A stretch of 64,000 nucleotides of DNA from Himantopus leucocephalus. Its lineage: Eukaryota > Chordata > Aves > Charadriiformes > Recurvirostridae. The DNA lies in NCBI GenBank assembly GCA_003993805.1, contig RSEF01000026.1, forward strand, positions 3,411,801-3,475,800. Reading direction: 5' to 3'. Every line of letters begins with the position of its first letter. Within the stretch, counting starts at the first letter, position 1. The notes below the pieces were generated by a model, which saw only the letters and a program-made list of their open reading frames with translations, made no database searches and was not told the DNA's origin. Positions 26,401 to 38,400 of this stretch are shown here, in pieces. The position numbers and the translations under genes are program-made.

Positions 26401-29400
26401 GACTGTAATCTGCTCGACAGAAAGCTGTCCCAGGTCTCCTGGGATTGCTGTCAGAGGCTTCACTTCTCGACTGCGATGCACGGGAGAGATTTCTCTCTAC
26501 CTCACGCTGGTTGTGGTGCAGTTGGAGTAGGTGGGATTAACTTTGTGCTGCATAAATCCTTTTCTCCAGCTGAGGTGCATCCTTCCAGTCTGATTCATTT
26601 CTCCAGTGTTGTGATTTTTTCTTGCCTGTTTTTCTTTGCTTGTCATAAAGGGGAAGATCCATTGGCTGGGGACCAGAATGACCATGACATGGATTCAATA
26701 GCAGGCGTTCTGAAGCTCTATTTTCGAGGGCTGGAGCACCCTCTCTTCCCCAAGGATATCTTTCATGATCTGATTGCCTGTGTCAGTAAGTATATGACCA
26801 TCTGAAAAGAAATAAGGTTAATTTTTCCAATCTTATCTTCCACTGTCCTCTCTTCCCCTCCCCCTTTTCCTTTGCTCCCAAATAGTCTTTTTATGGTTGC
26901 TTTGGTTGGGTTTGTGTTCCACTGCTATCCTAGTCTCTGTTAGCCAGAGTCCGGACATTTACCTGGTTACAGCCATCCTTACTCTGATAGCAATTTTCGG
27001 ATGAATGCGCAAGGAGGTAGAAATGAATAGATTTTAAGGGCTGTGTCATGGATTTTTCTGAGACGGTGCTTTGCGACAGGGTTCTTTTAAAACAGAATAA
27101 AACAAAAACCTCCACTTCTGAACAACAATCTTAAGACATCTCATCAGAAGGTGTCAGAAATGCCCTCTCGGAAATGGGCATCGCCAGCAGGGCTTCTTGC
27201 CCCGTGCGCTTTCCCTAGTGTTGATAGACACACACTGCCTGTATGTCTGCTGCCGTGCTCCTGCACGCTCTCCTTAGCTCCCAGGGTATAGCTTCATGAC
27301 CACAAGGGGCCATCTACTGACTCCTGTTAAAGAATATGAATCATGAGGGCAGTCACAGTCCAGTTGTTAACATTTTTGATGGTTACTAAAGGTGGTTCTG
27401 GTGGGCAGAGAGTTGTTTGTGTTTTTTGTACATGAACAACCTCATTTTAAATGGCCTGACTATTGCCATGTCCTTCGGAATCAAAGAATGATTCTATTGT
27501 CCAAGTAGTGAAATGGCTTTTGCGGTGGCAGCCTTTGAAGTAAAGCAGAAGATAACTGCTTCTAAAACGGCTTGTGGTTTTCTTCTCCTGATAAATGCAT
27601 TTACAGAGTTGAATTCACATTATATGAAAAGAAAAAATCTGCTTCCAAATAAGTTCTCCCTTCTGAGATGATTTATGCTGCCCACTTATTTCTCAGTAGG
27701 CTGCTGCACACAGAGCTTTTTGCCTCACCCTTTAACTATGTTAATTTTCCTTTGAGTGTTATACAATTTCTTTTTTAAACACCCACCTTTCTAAGCTGAC
27801 TTGAATGAGCTATTGTGCCAGAACCATTGAAACAGATGACATCCAGCGCTCCCACGCTCGGAAGGAACTTGCAGTGAAGTTTCACGTGTTCAGGGACCTT
27901 CTTTGTCAAAGGCTTCGCCAACAGGTTCGGCAGCCTTGGCGTTCCCGTGCCGGGCAGCGCTGGAGGATCCGGGAAATGGGCAGACCCTTCCTCCCTCCTA
28001 CTGCTGCTGCCCTGCTGGCTGCCCTTCTTAATGGCTTGCACAGGAACCATCATAGCATACTGGTTGCATTTGGACTCAGTGGCTGGTTGTGGGTATGGTG
28101 ATGCGATGACTCTCTGGTGCTCTTTCTTCCTTTCAGCAATGGATAATTTACAAGAGAGAGCGCTCCATATCCGCAAAGTGCTTCTGAACCTGCCGAAGAC
28201 CACTCTGATTGTAATGAGATACCTCTTTGCATTCCTCAATCAGTGAGTATCCCTGAGAGCACCATGGCCCTGCTGCAGTACTTGGTGTAAACGTGATGAA
28301 TGGCACAACCAGCCTTAACATTGCTGCGTGTGATCCGAGCAACGGTTCAAGGTGGAGGTGCCGCGGTGGTTTGCTATTTTGTCTGCCTTCCTGGGCTTTT
28401 CAGCCTGGCTGAAATTCATCCCAGTGATTCGAATGCGATCTCAAAGGAGTTCCAGAAATGAAAGTGAATAACGTGCTGGTGATCCAAGCAAAAAGTGATA
28501 TGAAAGAGTCAGAAACTGGGCACCACGCCAGCATGGCGCACTGTGTACCAAGTAGTGTGAGTGGTGGAGAGTGAGTGTATCTTTTTAAAACAGTCCGCTC
28601 CATGGGGCTGGTTCATTGCGTAGCTTGGCAGCAAGGAGTCAGTAGTTTCCTCCAGTAACATGGTCTTGACACCTGAGGGTAGCATAAAGGAAAAACGTCC
28701 TAACCAGAAGGTTGTATATACATTGTCACAGCCCTTTGAATACCATTTAGGTGAAAGAGAAATGCAACCATAAGACAGTATTTTGACCTAACAGAGACCT
28801 GAGGCTTACTGTCTGCTTTTGTAGAGCTTCCATTCTTCAGCTACCTTTGAATATCTTATTCCTTAAATTCAAATGAGACAGTGTTAGGGTTTGAGGTTTT
28901 TTTAGAAGATTTGTATTAAAACGGAGCAGGACATTTACTAAACCTATCCATATATTCAAGTGGTTATTTCTCTTTGGAAAGCAGGGAGTTTGTTTCACCG
29001 ATGTCACTCCTGGAGTCACTGAAATGTGACTTTCCAGTCTCAGTAGCTTTTACTTATTCCATGTAGTGATCTAGAAAACAGAGAGTTTCAAGGGGAATTG
29101 TATTGGAACTTAGTTTTCTGTTCAGTCTTTAATCGCTACTGGAAAGGTTTACATGGTAGGTTTGGGACAAAATTTAGCGAGACAAAAATTATGTTTTAAA
29201 AAATGGTACCATATAGAAGGTCCTGGGCCTTGGAGAAAGGATGTAACACTCTCCACGCTTGATCACAGGCACTTAGGCAGAGGGTACCTGATATAACTCT
29301 GGTATTGAGTGCTGGGCTGCAAATGGGCTATGAACAACAATAATACAGAAGAATTAAAGATGAAGATTAAAGAAAAATATCCTCCCCTTGTAAAGTCAGC

Positions 29401-32400
29401 ACCCAGTATTTTTCATGTAGTCTTGAGCTTTCAAACCCCCTTTCATTTCTCCGTAAGTGCCATCCGTATCTCATTTTTTTACACAGACCCAGAACGTTCA
29501 TGTACCAGCCGAGCAGCTTTAAAGAGCAGAAAGCCCAAAGCAAACCTTCCCAGCTCATCTGTGTGTTCTCCAGCAGATGATGATGATGATACTGTTGCTT
29601 TCTGCTCTTAACCCTTCTCCCCACATCTGTCTTTTGCAGTTTATCTCAGTTCAGTGAAGAGAACATGATGGATCCCTACAATTTAGCCATCTGCTTCGGG
29701 CCAACACTGATGTCTGTGCCTGAAGGTCATGATCAAGTCTCTTGCCAAGCTCATGTCAATGAACTGATCAAAACCATCATCATCCAACATGAGAACATCT
29801 TCCCAGGACCAAGGGAACTGGAGGGTCCAGTCTATAGCAGAGGTGGACACACCGAGGATTACTGGTATGATAGGTACCACCGAGGAGAAAATGAATGGGT
29901 GGATATTTATTTACAGATTAGCATGCTACAGTCATGTATTCTGCGTTGTCTAATTCTGGATTCGAGCATCTGGTCCAGCCTTTCAAAAATCTGTTTTATG
30001 GAAGAGAAGATGGCTCTGGAGAGTCATCAATTTAAAAGAAATAAGCTGGTAGAAAGTAGCTATCCAGTTGTCAAACCTAGCTCACTTATCTTGAAGGGCA
30101 AGGTTGTGTAGGGATTTTCTCGGATGTTCTGGTATGGTGGCTGCCAAAATCAACCTTTTTTTTTTTCTTTTTCTCCTCCTTTTACCTTTTTTTCTGCTTG
30201 TCTTGAGTGCCTTTGTTTCAGACACAAAGGTCACTTGCAACTGAACCTGGAAAGCTGTGGCATGGTTTAATTTTTAGGGTAGCACTGATGGTGGGGGAGG
30301 GAAGAGGGAGGAATGCAAAATCACCGTTTCCATCCAGCTTAAAGCTCAAGAGGCCCGGCCGCGTGTTCAGTCTGAAAGCCACATCTGGAAACAATTCAGC
30401 CAGAGCGGCTCCTGTCATCTGGGGTGGAAGGTTGGGGAGTGGGGGAAGGAAAGGAGGTGTTTTCTTTCCTACTGGCCAAGCCGATCTCTCCCTCTGAAAA
30501 TGAGGAATGTTAAATTGTGTCCTGCTTCTCCCCCCCCTTCCTTCCCTCCTCCAGTGTCCCAGGAATGCAAATGATTATTTTCATATACTAAAATAAATAC
30601 ATTTTAAAAATGAAGTCACTCTGGTGACAGAGCTAGCCTTGTTTGCCTGACTTGTTTCAGAGTGGCTTTAACTATCGGCTCCCTCCACGTACATGCGGTG
30701 AGGAGAGGCTCCTCTGTACTAACTGCTGGATGCAGAAGACTTGCCAGAGCCTCTTTTGGAAATTCTGTTAGTTTTACCCTTCACTCTGATGTTTTTAGCT
30801 GATGTTATATGCGAAAGAATTGTAGAGAAAAAAAATTTAAGAATCTTTATGACCTTCAAGAAACACATTAACTTTGACAAGAGGTTTTCTCCCTTAAGGT
30901 GAAGGGAATAAAAATGTGAACTGTTCAGCACACGCTGTAGTACGGGTGATGCTTCACATGGGTATGTAGGAGGCAAAATATCCTGGAAGGTAATACCAAT
31001 TTTCTGAAGGCATTTGGTTTTTCTTCATTGCCCTTCCTAACCACTCTGACCTCAGACCCTATTAAGCAGAGAAGGGTAGAAGCAAGCAAGGCAGACTGCT
31101 TAAAGTCAGGAAGAAGCATCTGGTTCCCATTCAGGCTTTCTCATAGCGCTGGTATTTAGATAGTTGTTAGTTATTGCCCATAGGGCTCCTTGCCGCAAAG
31201 CGTGCAAGCAGCGGAGAGAATCCTTGTCGTTCAGCTGATTCATTGGGGAATGGAGGCTGCTATGTTTGTGATCTCCCAGTGCCACTTCACTGGGCTGAGT
31301 CCTCTTCGTGCCAGGGGACTCGCAGACGGTGCTTTGGCGCGGAGGCTGCCCGGGCTCGGCGCCACGGCTCGTGTGCTCTGCGCCTCCGTGCCTGCGCTCG
31401 CGCTGCGAGCGGCGCTCGCTTCGAGTCGGCAGCTGCCGGGGAGCTGTGAAACCGTTTGCCTGGGGCAGAGGAGGGTAGGGCAAGGTTCAGAGTGTATGAC
31501 ACATTCAGGGCTGTGTATCTTTGTGATACTGCCTCTGAGTCAGGCCTAGGACTGTGCTGCATCTGTCTGTCCATCTGAGACTGCACGAGGACAGCGTGGG
31601 GAGAGTGCAGGAGTCCTGTGCGCCGGCATCGGAATCCCAGGGAAGGAGGTAGCTTATAGATGCTCAACTTGCACTGCGTTCCTCTGGCGGTATATATCGC
31701 TTGCGCTTTTGCAGCCCTCGGGGTGAAAGCCAGCAGCCCAGCACCTCCCACTGCAGCATCCCGGGGCTCGCGTGGCAGAGAGACTGAGTCTGCAGCGAGG
31801 ACGGGTTTTTTGGTGGAAAGTGCTGTTGGAGGCATGGATAGGAGGAGGCACGTGGTCTTTGCACAGTGTTTGGATCTTTAGCGTTGGCTGTACGCGACAT
31901 TACTTCACAGTCTGTGTGAAACTTTAGCCCTCAGTGCTGTGTTCCTCTTGAGACCTCCATCTGGCTTCAAGTTCTTCTGTAAACTTTATTAAGTAGCATA
32001 AAGGCTTTGCAAAGGATGGGAAAGGTTGATTCCTGAGGAACTGACTCAGAAGATGTTGGGGCAGCTTCGTGTCATCTGGATTGAGCATAATGACACGCCA
32101 GAATTATCCAAACATTTTACCCCTTCTCCTTTTTCTTTTTTTTCTCTCCATTAAAAGAGCACAGGAGGTAGATTACCCAAGCACGAGCGCTTTACATCCC
32201 TGATCACTTTAAGCACTGCAAGGCCAAAATGAGGGATGAAGTTATTACTGTGTGAAGAGAATTAAAAATCACCTTTAACAAGTTACAGTGTAAGAGTGCG
32301 GCAAATGTGTTTTGTCTTTAGCCGCAGTGTCTGGTAAGATGAGGAGCGAGCAGTTTTTTCCCTCGAACGCGAGCAGGCAGGGCAGGCAGCGCTGCCAGCT

Positions 32401-35400
32401 GGCAGCAGGTCTGTGGAGCTGCCGGGAGAGGCAACGGATCCTCGTCCAGTTTCCTTTCTGCTCCTGTCCTGAGGGAACTGCTCGTGTAGCTTCTTACAAA
32501 AACATAACCTTTGGTTGCTGCTTGTTGTCTATTGATCCTTCCAAAGCTTTTCTTCATGCAAAACATAAATGAGTACGCTTGGTGCTTTTAGGTGCTCTGT
32601 AAATAAAGATTCCAGGCAATTCTGGCTATGGGAGTCGTTCAGTGAAATGGATGGGACAAGTTAAGATTGTGATAAAAGGGAAGGAGGGAGATGACAAACT
32701 CAGATCTGGGAATATCATTACGAATCGAGAAATAATTTCCCCCAGGAAGTGGCAGCTATCTCATCAGTCATCTAATGAGCTAATTAGAGCAATGGAGAAT
32801 ACAGCTGAGGGAATAACTCTGGCATGGCAGAGAGGAGCTAGACCCAACATGCCACTGCTATCTGGCTCCTGAACATCTCCAGAGGTCCGGATTACAAGAC
32901 CTGAAGTTGGACTTTCCTGATAGCATACAAGAAGGTTAACGAAGATGTTCGGTTTGCTTGATCAAATAAGAACTTAGCTTGATTTTTAGACACACTGTCT
33001 TCAGTATGTGCAAACGCATCTGCAAAGTGGCTGTCACAGTGGAACCTAGATACTGACTTCCGATACGGACGTTCCTAGTTAAGTTATCTTTGATTTTTGT
33101 AAATGAGGAAACTCAATTTCTGCCAGTGTAATGCATCTTCTCTCTCTTCTGTTATAGCGAAAGTCCTCATGGAGAGAGAACCTCAACAGAAGACTCAGTT
33201 CAAGATGTTACGGCTGAGCACCACACCAGTGATGATGGTATGCAAAGTCTATTAACTCCTTGGTTAACTGGTGCAACCTGCTGTGGGGGAGGCAGAGAAG
33301 ATAGTGCCTTGCAATTTAAGTTCAAAGTTAGATCCAAAGTGGAATTTAAATCAGAATAGTCACTTAAAACATCATGTACAGCATTTGATGCCAAAAAATA
33401 AAAAAGGATGGGATCAACAGGAATCTTCAGAAGTTTCCTTGCTATTTTTAAAGTATCACTTTTTCAAGGATATCTTATCTTAGCAGCAGGCCTGGGCCCA
33501 CTCCACGCTTGCATGACTGTTTGAGCTCATCTGTACCCTAGAAGGATCTTAGAGTTGGATGTCATGGGGGAAGCGTAGAGCCGAAGGCTGGATATGTTTC
33601 AGCGTGTGCTCCCACTCCCCTCTGCAGCTGCCAGGCATTTCCCCTTTCGGTAGCTTTGGCAAGGGAATTGCGAGTGCCTTAAGCCCCGGTGCTTCTGCTT
33701 TAAGGAAGCAAGCAAAATAAAATCAAAAATTGTTTGTCTTCCACTGGGAAGCCAGGTTTTAGGTTAGAGGGGCCTGGTGGCCTCTCTAATTTTTTGGGTC
33801 ATCTTTGGCAAAGCCTGTTACCTTTCTTGTCTGATCAGTGAAAAACGGGGTGTCAATGCTGAGAATTTCACAATATTTCCGAAGGAGAAGGTGACACTGC
33901 AATCTTAGAGTGTCTGTTGTTGATACTTCCAAAGCCGCCTTCTGCGATGGGGAGTGGCTGCACGTAAGCCCCATCCAGAGCAGAGGAAGAGATTATGTTA
34001 CTGGTGTGAAATGGTGATCCCCAGAATACTGGCCAGCATGTAAAGCAGACTGACCAAAACAGAAGAGAGTACGGTTTTATTCTTGGGTTTTGGCTCCTTG
34101 CAGTTGTCGAAGTAAGTTCTGCGATGGTTTTACTTGCCATGGCCTCACTTGTAAAGGTGGGAAGAAAGTAGCATTCCCTTAAAATTACATGGCATCCTTT
34201 TTGAGCTGGTCTTTAGTAGTTTACTCAATGGCTCTGCCATGTGCCCCTGTGCTGCTTTTTGCTCTCTTTGCTCCAGCAGTTGCCTAACGAACCTTTCCCA
34301 CGGCATTGCTGTGCTCCTGCTGGCTTCATGATGTTCATGCGCCAATAACAAAGTAAACAATATTGAGCACTGCTAGAAATGCTGGAAAATCAGTTCTCCC
34401 TCAGCAAGGTCAAGCACTGTCACGGCGACTCCTCACCAAGGTAGCTGGGAGGAAACACAAAGCATACGGGAATGAACCATGAGTTCGCTGTCTGTCATGA
34501 ACAGTCTTGTTCTTTCTGAAAAGTGTTAGCTTCTTAAAAATGCATGAAAACATGTCCTTTTTGAGTTGGTACCTAAAGAAGGAGCAGTTTTGTCGCTGGA
34601 GGAAGGAAAGGCTAACTCATCCCACACCTGTAAGGACTGGGACTAAAGTCTACAGGCTGAAACACCATGGGGTGTACTTGCATTGCTTCTGTATGGGATT
34701 TTTAGATTGCTCACATAGCTGCGAGGGCACAATGATGGGAAAAGGAGCAGTTAGAGATTAGAGAAGACACTGTTTTACAGCCCCTGGAACTAGATTGCGT
34801 GGGGCCCCTGAGCAAGGTAAAATTTGGAGGCGTTTTGGATGGAGTTCTGCAACCTACACGGAATATTCCATAGGAAGCATTTGGGAGGGAGCGTTTGGCA
34901 CCAAAGCAGAGGAGGGAGCTTGGCCTCTGTCTCTTTGAGGGAGCAGCAAGGTCTGGTTAACTAAGGAGTCTCACATCCTTCTAATTGAGCTGTGCAGTGC
35001 CGTACCTTGGGTGTACTCGTCAGACGTGCAGTGTACAACTCCGCAACTCAGTGGGACTGATGCTCTTAGGTTTTTTCGCTCCTTCAGTCTCTAAATGTGA
35101 CCAAGCACTTGCTCCTTTAGCTCTTCCGTGAGGCTGGCACTAGTCATCCCAAAGTAAAGTTGTCATCCCCTCATCTTCATTGAGGGAAGGAAAAGGTTTT
35201 GGGGTGAGGGGGAGAGGTCGTGTTTTGCAGAGCATCCCTGCTGCTCACAGTCAGCCTCGCTGTACGAGTGAGGGGACGCTCTGGTTTGAGACGGGCATAA
35301 GAGCTCAGAAATGCTGAAAGACAAGCAGGTCGTGTGTTCGTTAAATTATATGTATGAGTGGAAAGATTTCAAACTGCTGCTTTCCTGCACAGGCTGTCAG

Positions 35401-38400
35401 ACTGGCAGGGGTAATTGTTTTGCTTAGCCTTATTGCTGTCTTCATTCGCACAGCTTTCTTCTCTGAGCATAAGTGTAGTAGGAAAAAGCTACTGGAAATT
35501 AGAGTCTAAAATCACTTCTCTGGATGAAAGCCAGAGTCCTAAAAAGCAAATTGGAAACATAAGAAACCTGAGTGCCGCACTCATCTGGAACAATAAACAC
35601 TTCTTAATGAAACAGATGGAATTTACAAAACCACACTCCCGTCCCCTTCGTAAATGGAGGGGGACACCAAAAAACAGCATTATTGGGTTTTTAGTGTTCT
35701 GAAGAAGCTGGCTCCAGAGGCAAAACAAGGAAGGGGAAAGAAGGAGCCAAGACCAGATAACCCTGTGCTTCGGGGAGTCTGGAGCAAGGCGGCTATCGCA
35801 AGCTGCAAACGCGGGCCAGGCTTTTCTCACCCTTGCAAATATCCCACTGGTTGCCAAGGGCTGATAACTGGATTCGTGTGAGGCTGACCAGAGGCTTACC
35901 TGAAGTGCGTGATTTGACAGAATTCTGAGCTTTCTGGTTTAGTAATGCAGAAATTAACTGTTGGGGAGTCGATCTAGCAGGTCCTGTTGCCGATTGCTCC
36001 CAGTGCTTGGTCCCTTCGAGCTTGGTAACTACAGATGCTGATGTGGGGGATGCTCCTGCTCTGCGCTCTCAGAGCGGCCGATGCGACAGTGGTACTGCAG
36101 CGTCAGCTCGCTCAGATGGACTTACACTATACATTTTCTCAAGCCCAGCTACTACCTTGCCCGCCTGCGGGCGGCCTTGGAGACCTAATTCTTGAGTGTG
36201 TGCTCTCGTGAGGAGTAATTGTAAAACCTGTGGCTCATGTTTGGCCTCCCAGTCCTTTTTGGCTGGCTGTTGCACTGTAGAAGCTTCCCGTGATGCAGAG
36301 GAGACCTGAGTGAAATGTCATATCTTTTCTTGTCCTGGAAGAGGAAATGCAAATCTTTTTCCCTGGGAAAAAACTCAATTTCCGTGGACCGCTTGGCTGT
36401 GTTAAAGCTCCTTTAAAGCAATTAGAGGCTGAAGTCCACTGGGGCCATGTGGCTGAGCTCATCTCCATTCCCCTGATGTTTGCCTAGAACTGGGAGCTGG
36501 CTTAATATATATTTAGACTCTACCAATGGCAGATTTTTCCGAGTCTTAAAAATAATCCGCGTGAATTTCATATTGATTTTCCCGAGTGTCTAAATGCCCA
36601 TATTGTCCCTCTGTATAATGTCAGAGTCCTACAGGGACCCGGATTAGCGGCTGGTTGCAGACATAGCATGGCTGTAGTTCTTCTGTGAGCTTTTCGAGGA
36701 GGAGCAGTCAGATTTGGAGCAGGTAGTGCAGCTCTGAGCGCAATGTCGCTGTGCACGGTGCAGCACAGCTGTACGGAGCCCGGGGGAGCCGCTTGCTCTC
36801 CCGATCGCCGCACAAACCGCAGCGGTGGAGGCACCGAATGTTTTCGTTAGCTTCTGTGACAGTTCGATGAATAGCACGGCCTCCCACGGTGCCAGAATCC
36901 GGTCTCCTGGGTCAGGTGAACCTCACAGGCAGCAGAAATTTCCTTCTGAATAGACGCTTTATTTCTGAAGCAGCTTGGAATCAGAGGATGTTTCCCTCCC
37001 TAAATGCTAATAACGACGCCTGCCTGCCTGCCCAGGAGGTTTAGTTTAGCTGCCTTTAGGAATGCATACCATAGGCAGATTTTTGTCTGGAACATGCCTG
37101 ACTGCTACCCAGATTGGAATTTTTTTTTTTTTATTTTAATGAGATACTAATTTTGTCATTGCCACTTCCACCTTTGCACACTTGAATTGCTGTAAGTGGG
37201 TTTATGACTTGGAAAACGTGCATGTGTCCACCATGGAAAACGTGCATGTGTCCACCACGCAGAGATTGAGTAAATGCTGAAATTGAAACATCCTCATATT
37301 ATAGGGGTTCCCCTCTGAATCTTACTGCTTCAACCCTCTGCTGCCGTAAGAAGCGACACTTTATCCTCTTCCATGCTCTCGTCATAAGCTGTTTTATGGT
37401 AGGTTTAAACTGTTGAATACTTACCTGAGCCCAAGTGTTTAGTGAATTATTGTTTATTCCCTTCTATCTCCTAGAATGTGAGCCCATAGAAGCAATAGCG
37501 AAGTTCGACTACATTGGCAGGACTGCACGAGAGCTGTCCTTTAAAAAAGGAGCTTCTCTCTTACTCTATCAGCGGGCCTCAGATGACTGGTGGGAGGGAC
37601 GCCACAATGGAATTGACGGCCTTATTCCTCATCAGTATATCGTCGTTCAAGACACGTATGTTACACTTCAAGCCCATCTGCAAGATGGGCTTGCTTAAAA
37701 CTCAGGTGTGGAATGGAGTGTTTGTGCCAAGGTGTTGACACCAGGTGGGGAGAGTTCATCCTTCCACCTTCCCTGCAAGAAGGGAGTCCTCTTGAAACAA
37801 GCAGAGCTCCGCAGAGGCGTAGGTGTCCACGTGTGTGGAGGGGTGATATAAAAATTGTCCTGGTGCTGCCAGCCTGTTAAAGACGCAGAGCTGGGATCTC
37901 CAGGTTGCTCACAGAAATCAGGCGCTCTCATTGGAAATTATTCTTAAGAGAAAGATGCTAGCACAGTGCTGTTGTCCTGTATGTATGTTTACATACACAG
38001 TGCTGTATTTGAAATTCGGTGTTGTTGGTCCTGTTTTGGTTGTGATTTCCTTCCCTCCTCCTTCCTAGTGAGGATGGTGTCTCGGAAAGATCCAGTCCGA
38101 AGTCTGAAATAGAAATAAATTCTGAGCCTCCGGAAGAAAAAGTGACTGCTAGAGCTGGTGCAAGTTGCCCAAGTGGGGGTCACGTCGCAGATATTTACCT
38201 TGCAAACATCAACAAGTAAGAACCGCCTTGCATTATTTCACTTAACTGTAAAGATCTTGGTGATGAGTCCAGTATAATATTTCCTTCCCTGAAAAAGGTT
38301 AACTAATGAGCGCTGCCACCATTATTCTCTGCTTCCCTCTCTTCTAACTTGCTCACATTTTGCTCTCCTCTCTCTGTCACCAGTGTGGCCAATGCTCATT

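Noticed and set aside
27299..27320. CTCF-like motif CCACAAGGGGCCATC
   Set aside because: It differs from the core at a normally invariant G; too weak to call without binding data.
29665..30111. Readthrough of SRGAP2 exon 17 into the intron as an alternative C-terminus
   Set aside because: The frame stays open by chance; sequence after the donor loses all similarity, while splicing at 29864 to 33158 restores the known protein.
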